Part shown: in pieces, positions 15,178 through 22,763 of the stretch | How the letters are laid out: the number at the start of each line of letters is the position of its first letter | Position numbering within the stretch: the first letter of the stretch is position 1 | Assembly (NCBI RefSeq): GCF_004341625.1 | Contig: NZ_SLZG01000007.1 | Location: forward strand, 62,001 to 126,000 | Origin: Rhizobium sp. BK376 | GTDB taxonomy: Bacteria > Pseudomonadota > Alphaproteobacteria > Rhizobiales > Rhizobiaceae | Direction: 5' to 3' | Length of the DNA: 64,000 nucleotides | Notes under the pieces: model-generated | The model's input: the letters and a program-made list of their open reading frames with translations, nothing else | What the model was told of the DNA's origin: nothing | Databases searched by the model: none | Program-made: the position numbers and the translations under genes

Positions 15178-15614
15178 TGACCTTCCGAAACTCGATCGAA
15201 CGTCTTCAGGCGGCGATCACCAGCATGAGCAGCGCGCTCGAATCGCCCGAACTTCGCGAGTTGATCGGCTTCGAGAACCTGAAGGAGGACGCCCTACAGG
15301 ATTTCCTGAAATCCGCACAGAAGCGTCCGGATGCAACTCGCTACTGGTGGAAGAACCTCACTGGGCTGTTCGACGATTTCAATCGCCAGATCGCGCGGGC
15401 GAATGCGCCGGTCATCGACATCCCTGACTATGAGCGCTTCCTGGTGCTCCTCGACGGATATCACGCGGCCAAGCGCAGCCGCGCGGCTAAGTTGCCGGGG
15501 GGCCACGTCGTTCTGCCGGTTGTTCGCCATAGCGCGAAGAATTTACCTGAGATTGGCGCCTGGGGCGATCCCGCCTGGGATGTCCAGATCTCGTGTGGCA
15601 ACGAACAGCAGTGA
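15178..15614 (+). CDS. unknown protein, second gene of the transposon operon
   Basis: 145 residues from ATG 15178, preceded by AGGAGA; the frame extends upstream to 15093 but overlaps the previous gene and lacks a ribosome site. The sequence is soluble and helix-rich at first (SIERLQAAITSMSSALESPELRELIGF), then IPDYERFLVLLDGYHAAKRSRAAKLPGG. I do not recognise a domain. Its position between a possible DNA-binding protein and tnsA suggests an accessory role in transposition or its control. Confidence 0.6.
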
Positions 15615-15649
15615 CGGCGCCCATCACCGGAAAAGATTTGGAGGCATAG

Positions 15650-16482
15650 ATGAAGAAGGCACAGCTGGCTCTGCAGTATCTGCACTACAAGAACAACGGG
15701 TTCGATATCCTCAGCATCGAACACGGATACGAGACCAATTTTGCGAACTCCGACCGCCAGATCGGGAACGTGCGGAGCCGGAGCTTGCAAAGGGTGCTGA
15801 CGAAGAACCTTGTATCGAAGAAAAGCTTGGGTTCACGGTCGAGCCTGACCCCGTATCGCCGTACGACCGCGCCGTCTCGCTAAAATCGGGAAAGAACTGC
15901 CGTGTGTTCCTGAACAACCCGCTGGGAACGGGGCCGCTTCGTTGCGAGAGCTGGTTCGAAGCCCAGTGTGCTGTCTACCTGATGTCACGACGCGATGTCG
16001 TCGATGTCTCGTGCCAGTACGGTGTCGAATACGCGAAGGGCAAGTTTCACTACTTCGACTTCCGCGTGGTCTACAAAAGCGGGCTCGTCCGTCTGCTTGC
16101 CGCCCGCCCCGCGCAGCTCGATAACCACGGAAAACTTCTCGCTAAACTAGAACTCATTCGTAACCATAGCCTGCATCTGCATGCGGATGACTGCAAAATC
16201 ATGACCGATGAGCTGGTGACGAAAGCAGTTTTTTTACGATCGGCGGAGATTCTGCGGGCCCGCGAACTCAAGAACAATGAGAACTGCAATTGCATGCAGC
16301 GCCTGCTGTCCGGAATGAAAGAAACGTTCAAGGTTTGCGAACTCCTGCAGGAGTTTGCGGACCTCGGCGCCGCGCGCACCGCCATGTGGAACCTGATCGA
16401 CATTGGCGTTCTGGAGCATGCGTGCAGTCGTCCGGACTACATGACGATGACGGACATTTCTTATCTGCGCCAGTGCGCGTAA
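15650..16482 (+). pseudogene. tnsA: tnsA-like endonuclease gene, frameshifted
   Basis: The ATG at 15650 opens MKKAQLALQYLHYKNNGFDILSIEHGYETNF..., but this frame ends at 15883. The continuation is one frame back (-1) from about 15770: RAEPELAKGADEEPCIEEKLGF..., then the nuclease region ESWFEAQCAVYLMSRRDV, KFHYFDFRVVYK and LAARPA, ending at 16482. The overlap has no slippery heptamer of the X-XXY-YYZ kind and the second part has no good internal start, so a one-base deletion or an assembly error is likelier than programmed frameshifting. The Glu (ESWFE) and Asp (YFDF) of a TnsA centre can be placed; the VxVK Lys position reads Arg. TnsA makes the 5'-strand cuts that allow cut-and-paste transposition. 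If the frameshift is real, the element might only cointegrate. Confidence 0.65.
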
Positions 16483-16495
16483 AAAGGGAAATAAA

Positions 16496-18871
16496 ATGGG
16501 TCAGCACGCAAGGGAGACCGTATATACGAATTTCGCCGTCGGCGAGTGGGACCGGCTCCTTTACCAAGGCAACTATTACCAGGTCACCCACATTTCCGGC
16601 GGATACCAGCTTGAACAGGAAAATGGACCGCTCAAGCACCAGTTTGCAAAGGCGGAGTTGTCGCGATACATCTCGCTGGGCATCGTCGACATCGAACCCG
16701 AGTACTACACGCTCGCGCGCAAGAACGAACGCGAGCTTGAGTTTGCGCTTGATCCAGCCGATATGCCGCTTGACATCCGCGTCCGTATTCGCGCCGTCGC
16801 GGCATTTCTCCAGGGGGTGAAGGAAGGTAAATGGTCTCGCTCAAAGGCCAAGGTCACTGCATTCCTCGAGCATTTCACTGAAACGCAAGAAGCGATCCTG
16901 CACAAAGGAAACACCAAGAAGAAGGGGCGCGGCGGCTCGAAGAGGATAGACGTCAGTGACCGCAACCTGATTGAGTGGCGTCAGTTCATACGGATCGCGA
17001 ACCTCTACGAGGAGAATGCAAACTCCTCGAACGCCCTCATGAAGCGATACAAGGGCACAGTGCGCGGCACGAAGATGGCTCCAGCGACGCAGGAATTCCT
17101 GAGAACCGCGTACCTGAATAATAAACAAGCCTCCCCGTCGGCCGTCTTGGTGACGCTCGAAAAAAGGAACCTCGAACTTAGCCTGCAAGGCAAGCCGCAA
17201 ATTCCTGAACCAAAGATCCGAACAGTACAGCGTTTCATCAAATCACTCCGCGATCTCGACAAGACCGCAGCGCGGATTGACGCAAAGAAGGCTCGGCTCG
17301 ACCACGCCTTGAGTTACGGCGGCCCGACGGCCGACCTTCCTCTGGAGCGAGTGGAAATGGATGAAAAGCTTCTCGACCTTTTCGTCTTTCTCACGGAAAC
17401 CGGGTTGATCAATGAAATTCATCCTGACGCCATCGCCAGGCTCGAAGCTCTTTCGGTCGAGGTCGACGACGAAGACGAAGAGAGCGATACTAAAAATCCT
17501 AAGCGGAAGAAGAAGAGGAAAGACGCCGATAACCGAAAGCGTCTTTGGTGGTCGGTAGCGTTCGATGCGGCCTCGCGGTCCGTGCTCGGCATGAAGATCC
17601 TTCGCACCGCCCAGCCAACGCCCAGGGATGCGATCGAAGTTCTCGAAATGGCCGTTAGTTCGAAGGCGCACCTCGTCGAGGCCCTCAAGACAAATTCGCC
17701 TTGGCCGCAAGAGGGCAAGCCTTGGCTGGTGGTGGCGGACCACGGAAGTGCCTACGACAGCTTCGAATTTCAGGACTGCGTCGTCGCGCTCACAGGAAGC
17801 GTGCTAAGCCCTCCGGCCGATCACCCCAACATGCGAGGCGCCATCGAGCGCTTCTTCCGCACCATAGACAGCAAGTACATGCATATGTTTCCAGGCCAGA
17901 CGTTCGGCAACATCCTGGCCAAGGGAGAAGGATACGATCCCAAGAAACTGGCGGCACTCACGGACATCGAATTCGCGGAATGCCTCGCTCGCCTCATTAT
18001 CGATTGCTACCACAACACCCCGCAGGAGGGTGCGCTGAATGGCAGGACCCCGTTACAGATGTGGGGCTATCTCAACAAGATGCACCAGGTTCGACGCGTC
18101 GACGAGGATACCAGGTGGAAGGCTTTCGCGATTTCCGTGCCCAACAGACATATTTCTAACAACGGCCTTGTGTTCTTAGGTCTGACGTATGGTGACGAGC
18201 GTATGCAGGAACTTCGCGACAACAGCACCAAAACCACGTTCACGATCCGGGTCTGGCCCAAAAATCTTAGCAAGATCAGAGTCAAGACGCAGAATGGCCG
18301 TGGCTACATTACAGTCAAGTGCAACCTGCCCGGAACGGAACACCTCACCCTGAACCAGTGGAAGCACGCACTTCTTCACATGAACAAGACAGTGAAGAAG
18401 TCTCAGCCGCGCTCGTGGGACACTGTGCTCCGGACGCTCTCGCAGGTGCAGAGGCTTGTCAAGTCGGCCGAGGATCGCGCCGGTATCGCTGCTGACTCCT
18501 GGACACTTGAAAAAATAATAGCTCTGGATCGGGATGTCGTCCAGGGCGTGATCTACAAGCGTCAGTTTGAACACGACTACGCGCAGGAAATCAACGAGCT
18601 GCTCAACCCCGGCGACGGCAGCAAAAACGCCCCGATCGAGTCCCTGAGCACGCCAGCACCCACTCTCGACAGTGAATTCGGCGACACAGACGACGGTTTC
18701 AAACGCGATCCCAACCGTTTCGCAGCTCCCGAAGCCGGTAAACGCCGCGAGACGAAGGCGAAGGTCGGACAAGAGGCCGCGGAGCCACCTCGACCTGAGC
18801 CCAACTCCGCTCCGTCTCCCCGTCGCACCAAGAACCGCATCGGCGGGCCCAGGCCGTGGGAAGGCAAGTAG
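16496..18871 (+). CDS. tnsB: TnsB/TniA-family DDE transposase
   Basis: 791 residues; starts 13 nt after tnsA. The N-terminal third contains helix-turn-helix regions including PEPKIRTVQRFIKSL (about 240). The integrase core is clear: first Asp in WWSVAFDAASRSVLGMKIL (about 356), second Asp in WLVVADHGSAYDSF (about 415), Glu in HPNMRGAIERFFRTID (about 451), followed by the YHNTPQEGALNGRTPLQMW motif typical of TniA/TnsB. The C-terminal tail (about 690-791) is Pro/charge-rich and low in structure, as expected for a TnsC-interacting tail. A long acidic/basic insert (VEVDDEDEESDTKNPKRKKKRK) precedes the core. It joins the 3' ends of the element to target DNA. Confidence 0.93.
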   Translation: MGQHARETVYTNFAVGEWDRLLYQGNYYQVTHISGGYQLEQENGPLKHQFAKAELSRYISLGIVDIEPEYYTLARKNERELEFALDPADMPLDIRVRIRAVAAFLQGVKEGKWSRSKAKVTAFLEHFTETQEAILHKGNTKKKGRGGSKRIDVSDRNLIEWRQFIRIANLYEENANSSNALMKRYKGTVRGTKMAPATQEFLRTAYLNNKQASPSAVLVTLEKRNLELSLQGKPQIPEPKIRTVQRFIKSLRDLDKTAARIDAKKARLDHALSYGGPTADLPLERVEMDEKLLDLFVFLTETGLINEIHPDAIARLEALSVEVDDEDEESDTKNPKRKKKRKDADNRKRLWWSVAFDAASRSVLGMKILRTAQPTPRDAIEVLEMAVSSKAHLVEALKTNSPWPQEGKPWLVVADHGSAYDSFEFQDCVVALTGSVLSPPADHPNMRGAIERFFRTIDSKYMHMFPGQTFGNILAKGEGYDPKKLAALTDIEFAECLARLIIDCYHNTPQEGALNGRTPLQMWGYLNKMHQVRRVDEDTRWKAFAISVPNRHISNNGLVFLGLTYGDERMQELRDNSTKTTFTIRVWPKNLSKIRVKTQNGRGYITVKCNLPGTEHLTLNQWKHALLHMNKTVKKSQPRSWDTVLRTLSQVQRLVKSAEDRAGIAADSWTLEKIIALDRDVVQGVIYKRQFEHDYAQEINELLNPGDGSKNAPIESLSTPAPTLDSEFGDTDDGFKRDPNRFAAPEAGKRRETKAKVGQEAAEPPRPEPNSAPSPRRTKNRIGGPRPWEGK

Positions 18872-18887
18872 GTATAGGGAACTGGCC

Positions 18888-19931
18888 ATGTTCAGAGAAG
18901 ACAACGAAGTCACACGAACGATGCGCGACCGCCTGCCCGAGGAGCAGCGCCGCATCCGGGACATCATGGAAGCCGTCGAGAACTTCTACTTCACCACGCA
19001 CAACGACCAGGAAGTTAAACGCGAAATCGACGTCGTGGTCCGAGGCGCCACCCGCGCATCGAAGGACGGGCACATCCTGCTCATCACGGGTGAATCTCAC
19101 GCCGGAAAGTCGTTCATGGTGAACCACTATCTCGAAGAGAACACTTCGCTGGTTCCCTTCGCGATCGAGAACAACAACACCGCATATCCGCTATTCCGGG
19201 TCACTGCGCCGCCGGGCTGCACGATGGCCGGGCTCGGACGCGAAATGGCTATGCGCTTGGGGTACAAGCTCCACAGACAGCTGTCCGAAGATCTAGTGTT
19301 CCAGCGCGTTCGAGCCCAGCTCTACGTCCAGGGCACGCGGGTCGTCGTCATCAATGAGTTCCAGCACGTACTCGATGCACCCGCGAGAAAAGGGCTACGC
19401 CACCTGACGGACACGCTTAAGAACCTCCTGCAGGAAGACGATTGGCCGATCCATCTGATCCTCCTCGGCCTTCCTGAAAGCGTCAACTTGGTCAAGCGTG
19501 ACAGCAAGGAGCAGATGGAGGCCCGTGTCCTGCATCATCCGCTTGTGCCCCTCGTTGCCTCCGAACACGGCGCCGAGATCAACACCGTGATCGAGCAGGT
19601 CCTGGCAATCGCCGGGCTGAAGTCGGTGATGCCTTTCACGGATGAATTCTCGAGGAGGCTCTTTCACGGCGCCCGCTATCGACTGGGCCTCGTATTTAGG
19701 ATGCTGCATTTCGTTATCGAAGATGCGCTTGATTGCGGAGAAACCGAGGTCGGCATCGAGCATTGGGACGACGCCTACATGCGGCTCGCAAAGGGCGGCC
19801 GGAATGTCTTCACCGAGGCCAAATGGTGGACGATCGTTCGGGGGGTCCGCGATGATGGTACCCTCACTCCCGAGGAGGATGAAGATGACGATAGCGGATC
19901 GTCTGGTTATTCCGCGAGGGATGGCGGCTAG
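18888..19931 (+). CDS. tnsC: TnsC/TniB-family AAA+ ATPase
   Basis: 347 residues from ATG 18888 (frame open from 18672 inside tnsB, but the start after the tnsB stop is natural). Walker A GESHAGKS (about 68-75), Walker B RVVVINEFQHVLD (about 150-160), then LLGLPESVNL as a sensor region and DALDCGETEVGIEHWDDA near the end. It follows the TniB pattern and is shorter than E. coli Tn7 TnsC. It bridges target selector and transposase by ATP-dependent filament formation on DNA. It starts 16 nt after tnsB and its stop lies 2 nt before tniQ. The C-terminal tail is acidic (EEDEDDDSGSS). Confidence 0.9.
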   Translation: MFREDNEVTRTMRDRLPEEQRRIRDIMEAVENFYFTTHNDQEVKREIDVVVRGATRASKDGHILLITGESHAGKSFMVNHYLEENTSLVPFAIENNNTAYPLFRVTAPPGCTMAGLGREMAMRLGYKLHRQLSEDLVFQRVRAQLYVQGTRVVVINEFQHVLDAPARKGLRHLTDTLKNLLQEDDWPIHLILLGLPESVNLVKRDSKEQMEARVLHHPLVPLVASEHGAEINTVIEQVLAIAGLKSVMPFTDEFSRRLFHGARYRLGLVFRMLHFVIEDALDCGETEVGIEHWDDAYMRLAKGGRNVFTEAKWWTIVRGVRDDGTLTPEEDEDDDSGSSGYSARDGG

Positions 19932-19933
19932 CA

Positions 19934-21751
19934 ATGCGAGGGATTTATAAAGTTCCATTTCACGCCGACGAGACGACGACGAGTCTCGCAATCCGGCTGG
20001 CATCTGCGAATGGATTGTCGCCCTATCCGTTCTGCGAAGACATGGGGTTCTCGTTCGACTCCGTAATCCACGGACGTCGCGAAGCACTAATACGTCTGAG
20101 TGAGGTTGCACATGTTCCAGACGAGCAGGTCTTCCGGAACGCTTACATAAGTGCAAGACAAGGTGCCGGCGTTCTCCGAGGTGAACAGGTGCGCTCGCCA
20201 TGGATCACTCGCTACACGTCGAGGGTATGTCCTCACTGTCTCGAAGACGATTTCCGAAACGAGAGCGGCCCCCAGTCGGCACGAAGGTATTTCCGGGTTC
20301 ACTGGCATTTCACCGCGATCCGTTCTTGCCCAATCCACAATGCCCCGCTGTTCCAGCTTCCCGACATTGCGAGCGCCCGAGCCTTCGATCTTGATACCCG
20401 TGCCGCAATATCCGCACGAGAGCTTAGAAAGGCGGCAGGCCTCGTAGATACGACCCCATTCACCCCCTTCGAGCAGTTTATCCTAGATCGCCTCGAAGGT
20501 CGGAAACAGGCAGGGGCTTTCGTGGACAACATGTCGATGGTCGCCGGTATCGATGTTTCGGAATTGATGGGAATGTTTGCGACGTTTGGCAAACACGTGA
20601 ACCTTCATAACTTCACCGAAACAGAATGGCAGACTGGTGCTCAGGCGGGTTACGAAATCTTGAAGCGGGGCCGAGACGGTATACGTGCTTTTGGTCGGCT
20701 CATGACCTTACAGACAAATCCGCGACGATCCGCCTACGGCGGGCCTCATCTTCTGGGCGGCTTCGCGAGTATCATGGTTCCTGGAAAACGTGCTGGAGCC
20801 GATTACGATGCAGTTCGGCTTGAGCTGCTCGATTTCATCAAGGAAACTGTTGCCATCGCCGGAAAGTGCATCGTTTTCGGGGAGCGGTTGACGCAAACTC
20901 ACGTCGGCTTGTCGGAAGCGTCCAAGCGTTTGAAACGGAACCAAATACAGACTAAAAATATTCTCGCACACTTTGATTGTGATAAAGACAAGACCGTCAC
21001 TGTCTTTCCCTCGGATGTAGTCGAGCAGGCGAGACATTACCTTGAGGACCTGCTGCTCCCAATCGAGGCAAAAATAGTCCTCGGGGTTAGCCGGGCTGGT
21101 TTCGAACAACTCGTTGGTCAAGGTCTCATTGTACACGATCCGCTTTACCCTCAGCTGTTCCCCGGAAGTCTGCTCCGGTATTCTAAGGCGTCGCTGCAGC
21201 GGCTGCGTGACGCGGCGCTAGCCATACAGCCGGTGTCTTCGAGCGCCGGTCTGTTCTCCCTCTTCAAGGCAACCCAACGCGCCCGCGTGTTGTACGGCGA
21301 CATCGTTGCACTGTTGCTTGATGGAAAACTAAAGAACGTGTTCTACGACCAAAAATTGCAGGGGCTGGATTGCATTATGGTCGATCCAGCGGAAGTAGCC
21401 AGTCATTTCAAGATCGATTCGAAGTGGATGCTGAGCGAAGAAGTCGCAGCACTCGTTGGGCTTCCGGTGCAGCAGGTTCGCCTGATGGCGAGAGAAAACC
21501 TGCTCGGCGGTCACAAATTCAATCGCATTGGATACCCTCCCACCACTATGTTCTTCGACCGCGAGGAAGTGAACAGGTTCCACGGAGCATACGTTTCCGC
21601 CACTGAATTAGGAGAGCAGACGACGCTCGGAGCCTTGGCAGTGGCACAGCGTTTGAGGTGGACAGACACCCCAAAGCTTAGAGCGAAGAAGTTAGTCTTT
21701 TACGAGAGGGTCGCCGTCGAAGCTGAACTGGCCAGGTTCCAAAGCGATTAG
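19934..21751 (+). CDS. tniQ: TniQ/TnsD-family target-selection protein
   Basis: 605 residues. The N-terminal TniQ domain begins VPFHADETTTSLAIRLASANGL and carries zinc-binding Cys/His pairs in RVCPHCLEDDF (about 98) and HWHFTAIRSCPIHNAPLFQL (about 122-141). Its length is between short TniQ (about 400) and TnsD (about 500 or more), with a long C-terminal region in which helix-turn-helix-like stretches such as LSEEVAALVGLPVQQVRLMAREN are visible. TniQ/TnsD proteins recognise the target DNA or a partner complex and recruit TnsC. The preferred target of this one is unknown. Codon use is less GC-biased at the third position than in the core genes to the right. Confidence 0.9.
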   Translation: MRGIYKVPFHADETTTSLAIRLASANGLSPYPFCEDMGFSFDSVIHGRREALIRLSEVAHVPDEQVFRNAYISARQGAGVLRGEQVRSPWITRYTSRVCPHCLEDDFRNESGPQSARRYFRVHWHFTAIRSCPIHNAPLFQLPDIASARAFDLDTRAAISARELRKAAGLVDTTPFTPFEQFILDRLEGRKQAGAFVDNMSMVAGIDVSELMGMFATFGKHVNLHNFTETEWQTGAQAGYEILKRGRDGIRAFGRLMTLQTNPRRSAYGGPHLLGGFASIMVPGKRAGADYDAVRLELLDFIKETVAIAGKCIVFGERLTQTHVGLSEASKRLKRNQIQTKNILAHFDCDKDKTVTVFPSDVVEQARHYLEDLLLPIEAKIVLGVSRAGFEQLVGQGLIVHDPLYPQLFPGSLLRYSKASLQRLRDAALAIQPVSSSAGLFSLFKATQRARVLYGDIVALLLDGKLKNVFYDQKLQGLDCIMVDPAEVASHFKIDSKWMLSEEVAALVGLPVQQVRLMARENLLGGHKFNRIGYPPTTMFFDREEVNRFHGAYVSATELGEQTTLGALAVAQRLRWTDTPKLRAKKLVFYERVAVEAELARFQSD

Positions 21752-21880
21752 CCGGTCATAGCTTTCCATCCATTCTAGGGCCTCATCTTCGAAAGCAGAT
21801 GGGGCCATTTCTTTTGCTGCCCGCACTGCTATCCGACTGGCAAATTCAGCCGGTAGCCTGCTCGTCGGCCAGCGGTCCAC
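21692..21880 (-). CDS. possible small protein overlapping the tniQ end
   Basis: A 62-residue frame from a GTG at 21880 reads VDRWPTSRLPAEFASRIAVRAAKEMAPSAF..., amphipathic and plausible as a small helical protein, but it overlaps the tniQ 3' end by 60 nt in the opposite direction and has no strong ribosome site. It could be a remnant of flanking chromosomal sequence or a chance frame. Confidence 0.25.
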   Translation of the reverse strand: MDRWPTSRLPAEFASRIAVRAAKEMAPSAFEDEALEWMESYDRLIALEPGQFSFDGDPLVKD

Positions 21881-21889
21881 TAAAGCAGT

Positions 21890-21990
21890 GTCGCTTTCAC
21901 GTGACGTTTGTGTCAGGAATGGTGTCGCGAGGATTGCCTAAGCCTTTGAAATCCCGTTGTAGGGTGTGTCAAATCCCGTGACGCGCGACA
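21890..21990 (-). repeat. candidate transposon right-end repeats
   Basis: Read on the minus strand from 21990, the stretch begins TGTCGCGC and contains GTCACGGGATTTGACAC, then ACGGGATTT again 21 bp later, and further in GTCACGTGAAAGCGACAC, which matches the first motif in the GTCACG start and GACAC end. Terminal TGT with several spaced related motifs is the pattern of TnsB-binding ends in Tn7/Tn402 relatives. No counterpart was found at the left. Confidence 0.4.
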
Positions 21991-22081
21991 ACTTGACGCT
22001 ACCGATGGCGAGGCTGAAAAAGCATTAGATTATCGCTGCATGTAATTGATTTTATATCCAATATTTCTTCTTGCAATCCGC

Positions 22082-22110
22082 AAATCCCGCTCGCCGGCGT
22101 GGGATTTTTT
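22082..22110 (+). terminator. terminator-like hairpin before the HxlR gene
   Basis: AAATCCC (22082-22088) pairs with GGGATTT, followed by a T-run ending at 22110. It would stop transcription leaving the transposon side. Confidence 0.55.
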
Positions 22111-22133
22111 GCGTTCGCGATCCGCGAAAGATA

Positions 22134-22156
22134 GTAACTTGCATTTTGATAGTTAC
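22134..22156. promoter_or_regulatory. inverted repeat operator before hxlR-like gene
   Basis: GTAACT (22134-22139) and AGTTAC (22151-22156) separated by 11 bp stand 20 bp before the ATG. Each is preceded by GATA or AT, giving GATAGTAACT and GATAGTTACC also as direct repeats. A self-regulating winged-helix dimer is the likely ligand (inference). Confidence 0.5.
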
Positions 22157-22175
22157 CGGTGCTATCCACTGCGGC

Positions 22176-22682
22176 ATGCAACGCGCCTGCTCCACAGAAC
22201 TCAACTGCCCCGCCGCCCGCTCGCTTGAAAGCGTCGGCGACAGCTGGAGCATGCTTATCCTGCGGGACGCCTTTCAGGGCCTTACTCGCTTCGACGCATT
22301 TCAGAAGAGCCTCGGCGTTGCGCCGAATATCCTGACGCGGCGGCTCAAGCATCTGACAACAGAAGGCCTCTTCGAGCGCCGGCTCTATTGCGAGCGGCCG
22401 CCGCGCTACGAATATGTGCTGACCCAGAAAGGACGGGATTTCTTTCCGGTCATGATGGCGCTTTTTGCGTGGGGAAGCCAATACCTTCCGCCAGAAGAGA
22501 TCGCCATGCGCCTCGGCAATCCCGAGACCGGTGAAGACCGCGAACCCCTACTCATCGATCGTGTCACGGGACGCGCCTTCTCTCCGGAGGAAACCGTCAT
22601 CAAACCAGGCCCGGCGGCCGACGAGGTCGTCTACGAACGCATCGCGCATATGCGCGCATGGTTCCTGGGCTTCGACGCCTAG
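22176..22682 (+). CDS. HxlR-family transcriptional regulator
   Basis: 168 residues from ATG 22176; the frame is open further upstream, but the earlier part covers the operator and terminator. The N-terminus MQRACSTELNCPAARSLESVGDSWSMLILRDAFQGLTRFDAFQKSLGVAPNILTRRLKHL is the classic HxlR winged helix with the conserved early Cys and the W-S/T-M-L-I-L-R-D-A segment. The C-terminal 70 residues (GRAFSPEETVIKPGPAADEVV) extend beyond the usual 110-120 residues, as in a subset of the family. It likely represses itself and perhaps the KAS-like gene 81 nt downstream. Confidence 0.88.
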   Translation: MQRACSTELNCPAARSLESVGDSWSMLILRDAFQGLTRFDAFQKSLGVAPNILTRRLKHLTTEGLFERRLYCERPPRYEYVLTQKGRDFFPVMMALFAWGSQYLPPEEIAMRLGNPETGEDREPLLIDRVTGRAFSPEETVIKPGPAADEVVYERIAHMRAWFLGFDA

Positions 22683-22696
22683 AGTTTTGATTTAAC

Positions 22697-22740
22697 GCAA
22701 TTCCGGACGCCAAACTGCTTTGCGCTTTTGCCGGAATTGC
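22697..22740. terminator. long hairpin between hxlR-like and fabF-like genes
   Basis: A perfect 10-bp repeat GCAATTCCGG (22697-22706) and its complement (22731-22740) surround a 24-nt loop. No T-run follows; it could attenuate read-through or be an operator for the downstream gene. Confidence 0.4.
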
Positions 22741-22763
22741 AATGAACAGATAGGAGCAATCAT

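Larger units (their letters stand above)
14265..21990 (+). mobile_element. Tn7-like transposon core (tnsA-tnsB-tnsC-tniQ), ends approximate
   Basis: Five to six genes run in one direction with gaps of 2-65 nt in the order unknown-unknown-tnsA-tnsB-tnsC-tniQ, the hallmark of Tn7-like elements. The right boundary is placed at the ACA of a cluster of related motifs (21890-21990); read from the right it begins TGTCGCGCGTCACGGG. The left boundary is only bracketed by the AT-rich and repeat-rich region 14165-14500. No target-site duplication could be matched, and no cargo gene lies between tniQ and the right repeats. The genes at 10050-13962 could be cargo if the true left end lies further left. 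Confidence 0.65.
21752..22175. other. right flank of the transposon
   Basis: 424 bases up to the HxlR gene. The first part overlaps the doubtful minus-strand frame. At 21890-21990 there are repeated motifs described separately. After about 21990 the sequence becomes AT-rich (22025-22075), then has a terminator-like hairpin and the HxlR operator. The transposon/chromosome junction is probably within this stretch. Confidence 0.5.

Noticed and set aside
15331-15770. The upstream open part of the frame that later encodes the tnsA nuclease region
   Set aside because: It overlaps the 145-residue gene in another frame and reads as Arg/Ser-rich shadow; only the part after about 15770 looks like TnsA.
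14491-21990. CGCGACAA found in the same orientation at 14491 and 21984 as att-like direct repeats
   Set aside because: Only 8 bp are shared and there is no further similarity; chance is likely, and Tn7-like ends should be inverted.
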